Positions 44,344 to 56,383 of a DNA stretch of 64,000 nucleotides are shown in pieces. This DNA comes from Pomphorhynchus laevis. Its lineage: Eukaryota > Acanthocephala > Palaeacanthocephala > Echinorhynchida > Pomphorhynchidae. Position numbers and translations under genes: made by a program. The stretch is from assembly GCA_012934845.2 (NCBI GenBank), contig WNNJ02002043.1, forward strand, positions 1-64,000, given 5' to 3'. Position 1 is the first letter of the stretch. Each line of letters begins with the position of its first letter. Below the pieces are notes generated by a model, which saw only the letters and a list, made by a program, of their open reading frames with translations, ran no database searches and had not been told where the DNA came from.

Positions 44344-44924
44344 GTCGCCTTGGTGTTGCATAATATTTTTCGTCAGAAAAAAATTTTAATTGGAAAATAT
44401 TTGTTAATTTGCAGGGATGATTGCAGAGGATTTTATAATTTCTCTGAACTAGTTAAAATTAAAAATAGCAACTGTTCGATGATCTGAGTGGGATGATCTG
44501 ATTAGAAAATGCAGGCAAATGAATATCGGCCAGGCGAACATATTCTGCAATAGTAGGACGCAATATTAAGTGCAATACCTTGAATACGATTAGTGCGCGA
44601 TATGTCTTTATTATTTAAAAGTGTACCGGCAAGTAAAGCCTGACAGCATCCTGACTTTAAATTTTTTATATCCAATGTTTGAAATTCTTAGCTGCTAATT
44701 AATAACTACTTACATTTGAGATCTAAAGTAAATACAGTTCCCACAAATCGACCTATACACATTTAACCTTAAACAAGTTTAAAATCTAAAGTAAATACAA
44801 CTGATCTCTGATATTACAGAAACTATTCAAGGAGAATAATATTCAAGGAAAAAATATTCAAGGAGAAAATTTATGTGTTCTAGCTAATTACAATATAAAG
44901 TAAATACAATTCTTTTCGTACTGT

Positions 44925-45010
44925 ATGAAGAACAAGAACGTTAAATCTACAAGTTATCAAGTACAGTGTGACTCTAATGATTGTCAACACTGGTCGACTA
45001 TATTACAATC
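44925..45010 (+). pseudogene. LINE ORF1, 5' end
   Basis: ATG at 44,925, then a short lysine-rich start and YQVQCDSNDCQHWSTI. This lines up with LQVQCSIHDCSVWTTI at the start of the ORF1 at 38,564. The frame is interrupted at 45,010 by the I/R1-type LINE and continues in content at 48,361 (TDSNDNSSGSFMCGFCAS). An extra TA next to the target duplication puts the two parts out of phase. Confidence 0.8.
45001..45010 (+). repeat. Target-site duplication, left copy
   Basis: TATTACAATC here and at 48,361-48,370 brackets the I/R1-type LINE. In the host LINE's reading frame the site occurs once, so this is a 10-bp target-site duplication made by the insertion. Confidence 0.85.
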
Positions 45011-45232
45011 AACAACAACGATTTTATTAAATACATCAATGACCTATAAGTAGCATGCAAGAAACAAAACAGACAGTCATATCATAGTCAGAAAAAACGG
45101 CAGCACAATTTCGGTCTTCAACAATTCATGTCTTCTACTTTCTCTTCTATGGCCTCAAATCCACGGGGATCTGAGCCCACCAACCGATCCAACACGCCGC
45201 CTTTCGACTGAACCACCCGGGGTCTCTAACCC

Positions 45233-45352
45233 CCCCTAATAGGGTAGAACTGTCTTATACCTTGCTGCCTCCATTCTTTTAATGGAGGCAGCAAGGTATA
45301 AGATAGGAGAAAGTGGGGAACCTTCAAGCACACCCCTAATAGGGTAGAACTG
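45233..45352. repeat. Fold-back rearrangement scar in the LINE
   Basis: A perfect 22-bp inverted repeat with a 5-bp loop (arms 45,254-45,275 and 45,281-45,302) sits inside a 100-bp direct duplication. The 20-bp word ending AGGGTAGAACTG is at 45,233-45,252 and 45,333-45,352. This pattern is what template switching or twin-primed insertion leaves. Confidence 0.85.
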
Positions 45353-47087
45353 ACGCGCATCTGGGTCGTATTCATAGTAAAAACGCTTAGTATACAGCAG
45401 GATCTCCACTCTGTTCACAATTCTCGCAGGCAACCCGAGGGACCTGAGAGAAGATATCACAAAAGGAATGGAGATGCGGTAAAATGCAGCAGAAAAGTCA
45501 AGGAAAACAGCCACAACTAAACGATGGCTATTATCCCGACAAAACTGCCCCACCTCACCAACTGCTGAATAGACCGAGCGACATTTGACGAACCCATGAA
45601 AAACTGGAGGGATCAAATTACGCCTACTTAAATGGTCGCGGATTTTACGCGCAAGCGCTTTTTCGTAAATTGACACGAGGGCATTTTGAATCGAAATGGG
45701 TCGCAGATCTTTAGGGCATGAGCAGGATTTTTTCTTAGGAATAAAAACACGCTTATTAATATTGATACCTGTTATATCGGATGGGGATGCTAAAAGCATT
45801 GTGACGGCCACCTCTCTTCTCTGATCAGCTGTCAAAAGCTGACAGACCCGAGAAGAAAGTGGAGCGATGGATTTGGAGGTGCCCGGGAGTGGACCCCAGG
45901 AGTTAAGGATATCCGTAACAGATAGATCCCTACTCCTGAAGTTACACCAAGGCGGGATTGATTGAGTTAATTGAGTGGCTCCATAGTTGTGTAGGGCTAG
46001 TGACTCCTCTAAAACTTTATCAAGGCCTACATTCCCTATCCAACCCAATGCTCTATCCTTCCAGCAAACAAATTTCTTCTTCTTGAAAATCTTCCAAAAG
46101 GAAGACTGAGAAGGACTAAGGCGAGCAATACTCGTCCTATCCTTACTCAGCTGAAACCTATATCTAGTGCTCCAGTATTCATTCGAGAGAGCCTGTCTGG
46201 CGGAAACAGATATTTGGGAGGTTCAGCAATTTCGCTAGGACCTTGAGTTTCGTCGGAGTGGGATTGTATATACGACGTTTATAAGTAGTCGATAAAATCG
46301 CGTTAGCTTGCGAAAAGAGGTAGGTATTAAATTTGGTCAGACTCTCATTTTCTATTCTGGGAAAGAGTTGGATAGCCGCTTGAAATAAGGCCACTCTGAT
46401 CGGATCAAAGTGAAACCTCCTTCGAAGCAACGTATCTTCCTCAATTCTCCAAAGAATTAGGTCATGAGAGGTGGACAATTGCTGGCGCAATTGCTCCGTG
46501 CATAGGGGCTTTAACAACCACCTCGAGTGAAGCAGTAAAATATCGAGGACTGAATTTGTTGATATGCAATGAAAGGTAGGGGAAGGTGGTTTGTGAATAA
46601 GATAACCGTTCCTAGCTCTGCGAAGTGCTGCATTGATCCAACGACCAGTTCTGTCGTTGAAATCTCCAAGTATCATGTCGTAGCCGCTGTCGATAATACT
46701 ATCCAGGGTGACACGGTTCTTGTGTATCCCCCAGGACGGATGTATACATTAACAAGACAGGCGTTTACCGTTCTTACAGAGTGAAACTACTAAACAAGAC
46801 ATGGCTGGACATGAATAGTTTAATAGGAGGGAGGACCTTAAAGAGCACTTAATTAAGGTCAAGAGTCCTTGAGAAGAAGAGGAGTGAGGAGGGGTTATGT
46901 ACAGAGTATAGTGGGAACAAATGTGCTTTGGGATAAATCGAGTAATGTCCTGGGGTAGACGGATAGACCGCGTCTCATGGAGGACTATAACATCTGCATC
47001 TCTACCGGATAGAAGTCTAAGGGCAGAAGCACCTCCCGAATTCCACTGAAGGATATTCAGTGAAAAAGGCTCACGATTACTCTGCAT
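45236..47087 (-). pseudogene. I/R1-type LINE ORF2 remnant: endonuclease and RT
   Basis: The endonuclease begins FSLNILQWNSGG (47,065) with ADVIVLHETRS. A later part has MILGDFNDRTGRW (46,676) and the STSHDLILW end of the domain. RT pieces at 46,048-45,236 show KKSCSCPKDLRPISIQNAL, VAVFLDFSAAFYRI and GVLEGSPLSPILYL. The RT ends just after this motif, so the catalytic YxDD block is missing. The endonuclease is split by a disrupted stretch between 46,749 and 46,676, and another lies at 46,179-46,048. Confidence 0.8.
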
Positions 47088-47220
47088 TGTGGTGGATTAG
47101 TTTGATGTGGGATTGCCTACCTAGAAGGAGCTAGGAACGGGAAGGTTCCCCTTTCCCGTCACTAGAACCATCCGGGGCAGGTACTTGCCCATGGACAGCA
47201 TCTTCATTTCCCCTTATTTT

Positions 47221-48352
47221 TTAATTCTTCAGGAGATTGCCAATATTAATAGGAGGGATGGGATGAGCCGAAACCACCCTCTTTTTGGATGATGGAATTG
47301 CCGTTGATGATGGAATAGTAGGGTTAGTACAGAATGTGGCAACAACAGAGGATACTAAAACTTCCATCTTCTTATACATTGTTTCTATACGTATATCAAT
47401 TGCTCGCATGAGATCATCATCCCTTGTACGAGTGGCAGCATTTGCAAAGGTACCAGATTTCGGTTGGGCAGCAGACTTGTTAAATCCACCTTGATATAAT
47501 TTAAAATGTCTGCATTTTCTGCTCCATGCAGGATGGCTCCCCCCACAGTTAGAGCATAATGGAGGGGATACACATTTTTCTCCTGTCAACAAAGCCGGAC
47601 ACTGGGGGAGCCACACACCCCACATGTCGATGACTCACTGCAGCTTGAGGCCCAGTGCCCCCATTTGTGGCACCGACTGCAGTGCGGATATGTGAACTCT
47701 TCTTTATCAATAATTGTAAATCTGAGATTAAATCGCATGAAGGGATTACAAGCTGAATTAGCCGGCAATTCATCCCGCTCTAGTGAAGCGGAACAAAATC
47801 CATATTGTATTTGATGTCCGCTCTTGCCTATTATTGAACGGAAGTTCGATATTTTAAATGTTTCTTTTAGTAATTCGATATCATTCTCTTCCAATTGACA
47901 AGGGAGGTTAGATACTTTTAGAGTGGCAAGTATGGGTTTAGAGTATATGGACCCATACTCCGACAGGGAAGATTCGAAGTATTTAACATACCCCTTTAAG
48001 AGGTCTGAGGTGGTAAACGAAATCTTTAGTTCAGTTTCATAAAGTTTTACCGAGTTGAAAATGATTCTATTTGATAGTTGCTCTGTAAACGGCCGTAGAA
48101 AGAAATTAAACAATAAATGCCTTTCCATAGGCTTTTTGATCTTTATAATTATCAGATTTTTTAGTTTTGGGATTGGGGGAAGTACTTCCCCATCCCTATT
48201 AGCAATTGAAAACTCACTAACCTTTGGAACAGGCGATTTCAGAGCAGCATTTACCTGTATTTGGTCATGTTTTTTTGTTTTTACTAGAAAATTGACTGGA
48301 AAACTGTTTTTTTACAATCCTTTGTTCCTTCGACACGCTTGTTCGTACTCAT
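47221..48352 (-). pseudogene. I/R1-type LINE ORF1 (gag-like, zinc knuckles)
   Basis: The clearest frame, 48,128-47,586, contains a clear CCHC knuckle, CSRCHKWGHWASSC (C-x2-C-x4-H-x4-C), followed by CGVCG, the usual ORF1 end of I/R1-group LINEs. A second frame, 47,625-47,221, carries further Cys/His (SNCGGSHPAWSRKC) and the C-terminal tail. The start at 48,352 is out of frame with the main part. Its role in live members is to bind element RNA. Not intact (at least two frame changes). Confidence 0.75.
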
Positions 48353-48360
48353 TTTTTTGA

Positions 48361-49431
48361 TATTACAATCGCTACTGATTCAAATGATAATTCTAGTGGG
48401 TCATTTATGTGTGGATTTTGCGCTTCCCTGTGCATTCAATCACTAGAAGAGGAAATAAGTGTTTTAAGAAAAGCAATTCAAAATATAAATCATTGCCAGT
48501 GCAACATGAATTCCAAGGATGCATTAACAAATACATTCAATAACAGCACTCCTGTTTTATCAAATTCAACTGTGCATTCTAGTGGGTCAATTGTAAATGT
48601 TCACAACAAGAGACTCGAAGTGTCTCTTGTATACTGGATCAGTGTACAACAGGGAATGAGATATTGCAAAATTCCACTAGCAATCATCATATCAATCAAA
48701 TATCCAATATTACCCCACAAACTCACTCCACACGGGTATGGAAGAATATCAACGGACGTCATTTTCGAAGTTCATTCAATATTGGTCAACAAAATTTGCA
48801 ACTTGATTCCAAACTTGGTGGATCCAACTGTAAAGATCATTCTATGGATATTAATTCAATGTATAAATCGTCAGTGATGGTTGCAAATGTCGGAGAATTT
48901 TCCGTACATAAAACAGGAAACGGCCAGAATAAAGAACCATTAACACAACCGCTAGATATTAATGCGCGAATGCGTGGCGAAAACCGAGATCGGTGCGTAA
49001 TCTTTGCTAATATACCGGAATCTAACTCTCCGGAGCCGCAGTTACGTATTGATCATGACGTGAGTAGAGTTCGGGAAGTATTATCAAAAATATTTACTTT
49101 AGGTGAGGAATATATAGCCTCATCTCTTCTAGTGAAATCATTGTTCAGGTTAGGTAAGAAAAATAAATAACGTCCACGCTTATTGAAAGTGGTATGTAAA
49201 TCGTCCGACAATGTTAACGAGATCTTACGCAGAAGGTATAAATTAAAAGGTCAAACTACTAAAATCTTTAAGGATCCCAGCATTCATGATCGTAAGATGC
49301 GACATCAAGCTTGGGAAGAGCTAAAGACTAGGAATGCTTCTGGTGAAAATGACTTGACAATAAGAAATTTTCGTGTGGTTCGAAGAAAGCCATTTGTAAG
49401 TTGGAATCCAATCTGTCCGTTAATTGCTTAG
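48361..49431 (+). pseudogene. LINE ORF1, main part
   Basis: It resumes after the insertion with the second half of the zinc-binding module (MCGFCASLCIQSLEEEISVL, with a short coiled-coil-like stretch). A low-complexity middle follows, then the conserved C-terminal part RDRCVIFANIPESNSPEPQL, DHDVSRVREVLS and FVSWNPICPL. Frames change within the middle, and a stop near 49,170 separates the last piece, so it is not intact. The same C-terminal block is present in the LINE at 37,539-38,564. Confidence 0.78.
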
Positions 49432-52306
49432 GTATTGATACATCCTCGTTAGATATATTTCCTACTGGACTATCTATAAACTCAAGAACCAGTAAATGTT
49501 CAACTCCAATTATTAACGTCGCTTACACAAATATTCGTAGTATAGTATCGAAGATTGACGAATTTCGGAACAGATTCTTTACATATAAACCTCAAATAAT
49601 TGCAGTTACCGAAACTTGGCTAAATCATGATATTGCTGATAGTATGGTAGCTGTGGATGGGTATTCGATCATCAGGGTTGATCGTAAAGTAAGACGAGGA
49701 GGCGGTGTTGCACTTTATGTCGATCAATGTATAGGTGTTGACGATTTTGAATGTTATACTGACACATATGGTACTTGTGAACTGATGGTGGCGAGTCTAT
49801 CCCATGTAAGAAATAAAGTTACTATTGCACTATGTTATAGATCTCCATGTAGCTTCGTTCTCACTTAGGAATTCTCAGATATTTTGACAAAGGCAGCAAT
49901 GGGTGACCGGTTCCTCTGTTTAGGAGACTTCAATATTTCCAGCATCAATATGGATGATCCTCATTCAGGAATAACATCTTCTAGTTAACTAGATCATGAC
50001 TTGTGGAATTTTCTGTTAGATAGCCTACTTGTTGTTCAGCATGTATTAGCACCAACTAGGATTATGAATGATTAAAGTTCTTTGTTGGATTTAATTTCAT
50101 CTAAATCATTAAGAGATGTGCGTGACATTATGCACGAAGCACCCATAGGAGTTAGTGATAATTGTGTATTGCTTTTTCACTTCTCAGGGATTTCAAATAA
50201 TATTATTGACGAAGCGAAACTAAAATTTTCAAGCATTGTTGGTATCATGCGGATTAGTGTAAAATTCTTCAATCAGCATCGACTATGAACTTTGTAGGCG
50301 CTAGCGACGATGTTGAAGATTGTTGGAAGGTTTTCCGTTCAGAAATGTGTAAAATAATAGAAAAATACGTTCCTACCAAGATCGTGCATAAAAATAAAAA
50401 AGTGAATCCTCCATGGTTTAATAGAGAACTTAAATCAGAACTAAGACGAAGAAACCGACTGTTTAAATTAAGCTGTAAGGACAATACTTATCGACAGGAA
50501 TACGTCAATTGTCGTAAAGTTTTCGAAAAGCTTAAAAAACGCCAAAAATTTAACTACGAAATGACAATAGCTGCGGATTTTCATAGTGCACCAAAACGAT
50601 TTTGGCTCACATACGTAGAAATAGGACAATTCCTCCTGCGATTTCGTCTCTTCGTATTAATGATAACTTTATCACATCGCCTCAAGATGTAGCCGATACG
50701 TTTGCGTCGACTTTTCAACTCGTAACTAATAACACAGAAATTAACCAGCAATCTCGTGTAAGCCATTCACGAAGTTATTTCGATGTTACTACCGAGGAGG
50801 TTTATAGTGAGTTAAATTCTTTACGACATTCATCACCTGGTCCGGATGGATTACATCCCCAGATACTAAAGATATTATCAACATTTATTGCTTCACCGTT
50901 AGCTTATTTGTTTCAACTATCACTAGCTAAGTCAATTATACCGTTAGATTGGAAAATCGCCACTGTATTGCCAGTCCACAAAAAAGGAGATCGTTACAAG
51001 CCTGAAAATTATAGAGCAATAAGCCTTACAAGTGTCGTATGTAAGATGTTAGCGCATATTGTATAGGTGATTACTATCCTATCTTGAATCATCGAACTTG
51101 TTAGATAATTCGCAACATGGTTTTCGTCCTAGACGTTTTTGCATGTCTAATCTTTTATGTGCACGCGAAGCATGGGTTGATGCAGTTGCGCAGGGTAATG
51201 CAGTTGATGTCGTGTATTTCGGCTTCAGTCGGACCTTTGATAGGGTTCCCTACAATATGTTAATTGAGGCTCTTGCAGATTACGGAATTGAAATTCCTAT
51301 TATTCGATGGATTCACGCTTTCCTATCTGATCGTTCTTTCAGAGTTCGAGTTGGAAATTGTCTATCTAGACCGTCAAATTTATCAATGGGTGTTCCTCAG
51401 GGATCGGTGTTGGGTCCATTATTATTCGTCATATTTCTGAATAGTTTGCTACGCTCTCTAAAATGTAAAAAATTAGCATTAGCGGATGATCTTAAAATAG
51501 GGAATGCCATAACATGCCATGCCGATATGCAACACTTACAAGATGACATAAATATGGTTAATAGGTGGAGCGAACTGACCGGAATCATGATTAACATTAC
51601 TAAATGTGTCCACCTCAGATTTGGTCGTAGTGATTTACCAAATGATTACTCTGTTTGCGGTGAGATTATTCCCACAAATTCGTATACAAAGGATCTTGGG
51701 ATAATTGTTCAGAATTCGTTTAAAACCGACCTCAATACTGAAAATATATGCAACACGTCGAGAAAAATTATTTACATGATCAAAAATACCTTTAGTTCGC
51801 TTCCACCGTATCAGTTCTCACTATTATATAAGGCGTTGATCAGACCAATCATTGATTATGCTTCGTTGGCGACTTTTCCTTCTACGTGTGGTGAAATAAA
51901 CCAATTAGAAAAGATTCTTCGCCGATTTTCCAAGCTATGTTCTGGTCTTCGGAACATCGCCTAATGTGATAGACTAAGCCAACTAAATATTACTTCAGTT
52001 TACAAGAGATATGTGTACAATGATTTATTACAGTTGTGGCGAATGATCCATGTCTTTCCTGGTTATCCATCGGAATCCGTTATTCTAAATGATCGCCCGA
52101 GCCACAGAGGACACTCTTTATCAGTTGTTGTGCAATCACACGGGAAATGTCATAGATACTTGTGATTATCTCACAGAGCGGTAAACCTATGGAACCGATT
52201 GCCGAATTCGATCGTGTCTATGGCACAGTACAAATCTTTCCAGAATGCGCTGTGCATGTGGATAAAAAGAGAAGATTCTTTGCAGGAAATATATAACTAT
52301 ATGTGA
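49401..52306 (+). pseudogene. LINE ORF2: AP endonuclease plus reverse transcriptase
   Basis: The endonuclease lies at 49,510-50,230, with VAYTNIRSIVSKIDE, ITVTETWL-like (AVTETWLNHDIAD), FLCLGDFNI and GVSDNCVLLF. RT runs from 50,800, with SPGPDGLHPQIL, WKIATVLPVHKKGD, ENYRAISLTSV, a FDRVPYN core (51,230), GVPQGSVLGPLLF (51,390) and the catalytic region LALADDLKIG (51,475), which has LADD in place of the usual YADD. The C-terminus ends AVNLWNRLPNSIV near 52,210, with the stop at 52,306. There are several in-frame stops and shifts (for example near 49,866, 49,986, 50,640, 51,066, 51,964 and 52,165). Longest surviving frame 288 residues. ORF2 overlaps the end of ORF1, as in the other LINE. Confidence 0.87.
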
Positions 52307-52689
52307 CAATTTATTATTGCTGAACTACTTTTTTTCTTTCTTTTTTCTTTCTTTTTTTCTTAATATTGTGATCAGACAAAATGACTCTTTTATGTGTCAA
52401 AGTCTTGTAATAAATAATAATAATATTATTTTATCGATCCATAAGTGCGAAATAGTTTTGGGTTTAATCAAACTTAAAGCTTTTACTAAGCAGATGAAAT
52501 AGGTAAATCTGAACGCACTTTATATATTTCTAATGTAAACGCTTAGGTCCTTCGCATAATCAATTTTCAAGTATTTAGCTTCAAGGAGGCAACTTATGTT
52601 AGTATAATAAAATATAATGATCATATTAAAATCGTATTTTTTATGTATATTTACATATATGATATTTAATATATTATACACTAATAATA

Positions 52690-54490
52690 TTTAGAGGTAT
52701 GTTGGGTCATTGTAAAATACTCCATTGTAATGTTCGAAGTCTTATATCAAAGATAGATGAACTTAGATATAGAGTTCAGTTAATTCGTCCTAAATTACTT
52801 GCTATCACAGAATCATGGCTATATGGTGATATTGTTGATAATGAAGTCTCCATCCCTGGTTATCTGGTTTTCCGCAGTGATCGTAAAAGTGGAAGAGGTG
52901 GAGGTGTTATTCTTTATGTGAGCAACGATGTGAAAGTAACTATTCTTAGCACTTCTTCTTCTGATAAAGTCGAAAGTTTGTGGTGTCGGGTAAAATTCAT
53001 GCATACCGCGCTTGTTCTGGGGGTAGTATGTCGTTCACCCTTGGCCGCCACAGATAAACTGATTGGGGAAGTAGAACTTCATTCTAAAGGTACCTCCAAT
53101 GTTTTAATACTTGGTGACTTGAATATGCCTTCTGTTGATTGGAATTCGTATACGGCTTTTCCTACTTGTGACCATGCTTCCTATGACCTTCGGAGTGTAT
53201 CATCTATTGTAGTTTAACTCATCATGTCCAAAATTGCACTCGTTTTGCTAGTGACAGTAGATCTCTATTAGATGTATGCTTATCTTCGAACAGTGAGATT
53301 ATTAACGCTATCCGTTATGATGCCTCAATTCTGATTTACGTTCAACATTGAGGACTCGTAATTTGATATTCAATCGATACAAATTTGGAGAATGTGATTA
53401 TGTTTTTAAGCAGGCAAGAAATTTATTCAATTTATTGAAGAGAAAGAAGCGATGTGCATTTGAGAATGCATTAGCTGACCGGTGTAAATACGATTTAAAG
53501 GTCCTTTTTGAGTACCTATCTAGTAGAGAAGCTGTTGATTTTTCCATTTGTCACTATTTGTATGACATTTCCGTGAATGACCTAGCTGAAGAGTTTTTAA
53601 AAAATATGGCGGCCCATTCATTCATGTGAGGATGTTGATAATTTGCAAACTGACATAGATAATGTGGAGTTGTGGGCGGCGTCTAACAAGCTTGTGATAA
53701 ATGTTTCGAAATGCGAACACATGCGTATTATTGGTAATGCTCGCAAGCAACTAACATCTGTTTGTTACAAATATAAGCGCGGCCTTGTTGAAAGTGTCGA
53801 TAGTTACAAAGATTTAGAAGTATGGATAACCTCTAATTTATTAACCAAAAAGCACACTGAGCAAGCTTGTACCAACTCCAATAAAATGATAGGTATGATT
53901 CGACGCGCATTTGTTCGCGTTGATCTGACTGCTCTGGGCCTCTGATTTTAGCACATGACATGAGTATACTTTTATACGCAGCTCCGGTTGCATACCCACG
54001 TACTGTGCATTAACATAAGAAATCAGAGAGGGTACTTCGCAGGACAACAAAACTACCAACAACGTTGGCGTCTCTGCCTTTTGAAGACAGTCTGAGATCA
54101 CTAGGAATTGAGACCGTTACATGGAACAATCGGTACATGGATCTGTGCTTTGTTTGGCATTTATTCCAACATACCCATCACCCTCTTCGGAGTAGGGTTC
54201 AATTACGTGGTATAAATGTTCTTAGAGGGCATTCTTTAACTATTCGAAGAAACAGGGTACATAAATTGAGCGCGATGTAATCTGATAGAAGAATTGTTGA
54301 GCTTTGGAACAACCTTGATGCAGATACCGTTGAATGCGATTCACATAGTACTTTTAAAAGAAGACTACGAATGGATCAGGCAATGCTTCGTGTTGCATTT
54401 CCTTATTTTAACAACTAATTAATTTATTTACGAACTTATTGTGAGCCAGCTATTTGAGCTAAAGCTCGTATGTTGTTGAATGTATAATAA
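52690..54490 (+). mobile_element. CR1-like LINE remnant (third copy), ORF2 only
   Basis: It begins at the endonuclease: CKILHCNVRSLISKIDELRY (52,711), LAITESWLYGDIV, RSDRKSGRGGGVILYV, NVLILGDLNMPSVDW. The middle of ORF2 is largely deleted: a short stretch at 53,348-53,629 is followed directly by the RT C-terminal part at 53,643-53,945 (ELWAASNKLVINVSKCEHMR, KKHTEQACTNSNKMIGMIRR). The end is LWNNLDADTVECDSHSTFKRR with a stop at 54,416-54,418. RT catalytic motifs are absent. No ORF1. It follows the second CR1-like LINE in the same orientation and is about as decayed. Confidence 0.83.
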
Positions 54491-55629
54491 CTAACTTTTA
54501 ATAAGAGGCAACACGCATTTTCCAAGTCATTTGATTGACTAACTTCCTTAAAATCAACTAACATTTCTAATTATTTCGATTCACGGTAAGGCATATTAAG
54601 TTCCACGTAACAACATGTCTGCGATGGCAGACCTGAAAATTCCGTATGCAAATGTTTATTTATCCAGACGCTAAACGCTCTTTTTGGATTAAAACGCTTC
54701 ATTCTATGTACCCATTAGGATTGAATGACGTGGTACAAGGAATTGGTAGAAGTAGTATAATACATAATAGACAACTATATTATAATAATCCAGTTAAACG
54801 CAAACCAAGAAGTCATGGTGATAAAAGGAATAGGAAAAATAGAGTTAAAAATATTAAAAAAGATATGTATATAAATGAACAATTAGAAATATTAATAAAA
54901 AACTTTTAGAGATAATAAACTAAAAGATCTATATGTAAATATAAGAAGTTTTTCTAAAGATATCATATGTTCAATAAATCAAAAATTAATTAACGACTAT
55001 GATAGGCTAAGTTGTATAATAGACAGTTATTGTAATACAAAATACTATAATCATATAATAAATGTTAATAATAACAATAGAAAATATACATTAACCATAA
55101 ACTTCATTAATAAATGTATAGATAACATAAATATAGGTCGACTTTTAAATAATTCTAAAAGTAAAGAAATAATAGGGTCAGATTTAAGTAAATATATTCC
55201 TAAAATAAGGTATAAACTCCTACCATCATTAGGACTAAAAATTTGTAATTATAATAAAGAATTAAAATCAATATGTAACGATAATATTAGAAACATAATG
55301 GAAACAGAATGCGATTGTAAAAGTCTTATAAAGTAATTAAAGCACACTTTAAAAAATATTGCAAGGTAATCGAAATAAATACTGGTATAACACACTATTT
55401 CAGTATTAATTCTACAAAAGAATTTTTAGAACAGACAAAAGGAATAAATTTTTAAAATATAAATACATACGATTTTAGTACTCTTTATACAAATCTAGGT
55501 TTAGTAGATATTAAAGAAGCGTTAGTAAAATTAATTAACCTTATATTCGGAAAAAGATATACATATATATGTTATAATAATTATAACGCCTATCTAACAA
55601 AAATTAAACCATCAAATAAATATAAATAT

Positions 55630-56316
55630 ATGGATAAAATTGAATTAATAGAATCCTTAAATATTTTGATAAATCAAAATTATTTAAAAGTAGGGACATC
55701 TATATTTAGACAAGTAAAAGGTGTTCCAATGGGTAGTAATAGTAGCCCAATTATAGCTGACTTGTTTTTAAGCTTTATAGAATATGAATTTGTTCATAAC
55801 TGTGTAAAAACTAAATCTAAACAATATAAATATATGAAATATATGTTTCGATACATTGATGATATATGTGTATTTAATTCTAATAATTTTTATTCAATTA
55901 GTGAGCACATTTATCCAGAAAGCCTTATTCTTAACAAAACCAATATTAATGATAAAGAAGGTGTATATCTAGATATGAACATTAAATTAACATTAACTAA
56001 AACTACTATTAATTTATATCGTAAAGATGACATATTTAAATTTACAAGAAACATATTTTTGCATGAGCATTCATGCATACCATATAATATAAAATATAAT
56101 ACATTAAATAATGAAATTTTAAGAATTGCAACAATATGTAATGATATTGGCTTTCTTCAAAATCATTTAAATAATTTAATAGATACATATTTTAAACTAG
56201 GTTACTATAAAAATAACATCAAGCAGAAAATAGTAAAATATATAAATCAACACAATAATATAAAGAATAAATTTAAACTCTTAAGTGGCAAATTTTTATG
56301 GATGGATAATAAATAA
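55630..56316 (+). CDS. PLE reverse transcriptase, catalytic part (partial)
   Basis: A 228-residue open frame covering the palm and thumb of the RT. VKGVPMGSNSSPIIADLFLS is motif B-like, YMFRYIDDICVFNS holds the catalytic Asp pair, and a basic thumb ends at KLLSGKFLWMDNK. It is nearly identical to the minus-strand copy at 33,214-33,898, which is split near 33,490. The true protein began well upstream; the ATG at 55,630 is simply the first in this stretch. Function in live members is target-primed reverse transcription. Confidence 0.8.
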   Translation: MDKIELIESLNILINQNYLKVGTSIFRQVKGVPMGSNSSPIIADLFLSFIEYEFVHNCVKTKSKQYKYMKYMFRYIDDICVFNSNNFYSISEHIYPESLILNKTNINDKEGVYLDMNIKLTLTKTTINLYRKDDIFKFTRNIFLHEHSCIPYNIKYNTLNNEILRIATICNDIGFLQNHLNNLIDTYFKLGYYKNNIKQKIVKYINQHNNIKNKFKLLSGKFLWMDNK

Positions 56317-56383
56317 TATACTTTGTATTAGAATAAGATACTAGATAGTTATTTCAGAGGAAATACATCATTAGCATGTATTT

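Larger units (their letters stand above)
45011..48360 (-). mobile_element. I/R1-type LINE inserted in the CR1-like LINE
   Basis: A minus-strand element of about 3.35 kb bounded by the 10-bp duplication TATTACAATC. Its 5' end lies at 48,360 with an ATG at 48,352 (MSTNKRVEGTK). ORF1 has CCHC knuckles, ORF2 has endonuclease and RT, and the 3' end (on its own strand) reads TTTAATAAAATCGTTGTTGTT (in parts), a TTG-type tail. The RT is internally shortened by a rearrangement near 45,233-45,352, so the element is not full length. The 3' region is shared with 30,340-30,630. Confidence 0.85.
44700..52430 (+). mobile_element. CR1-like LINE (second family member), split by another LINE
   Basis: The 5' part lies at 44,700-45,010 and the remainder at 48,361-52,430. 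The 5' UTR holds three spaced ATCTAAAGTAAATACA-like words and a run of ATTCAAGGA repeats. ORF1 starts at 44,925. After the insertion come the rest of ORF1 (to 49,431), ORF2 (to 52,306) and a pyrimidine-rich 3' UTR ending in a TAATAAATAATAATAAT tail near 52,430. The two ORF1 parts fit the other CR1-like LINE closely, which shows they were once continuous. Several lesions are present. Confidence 0.88.
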
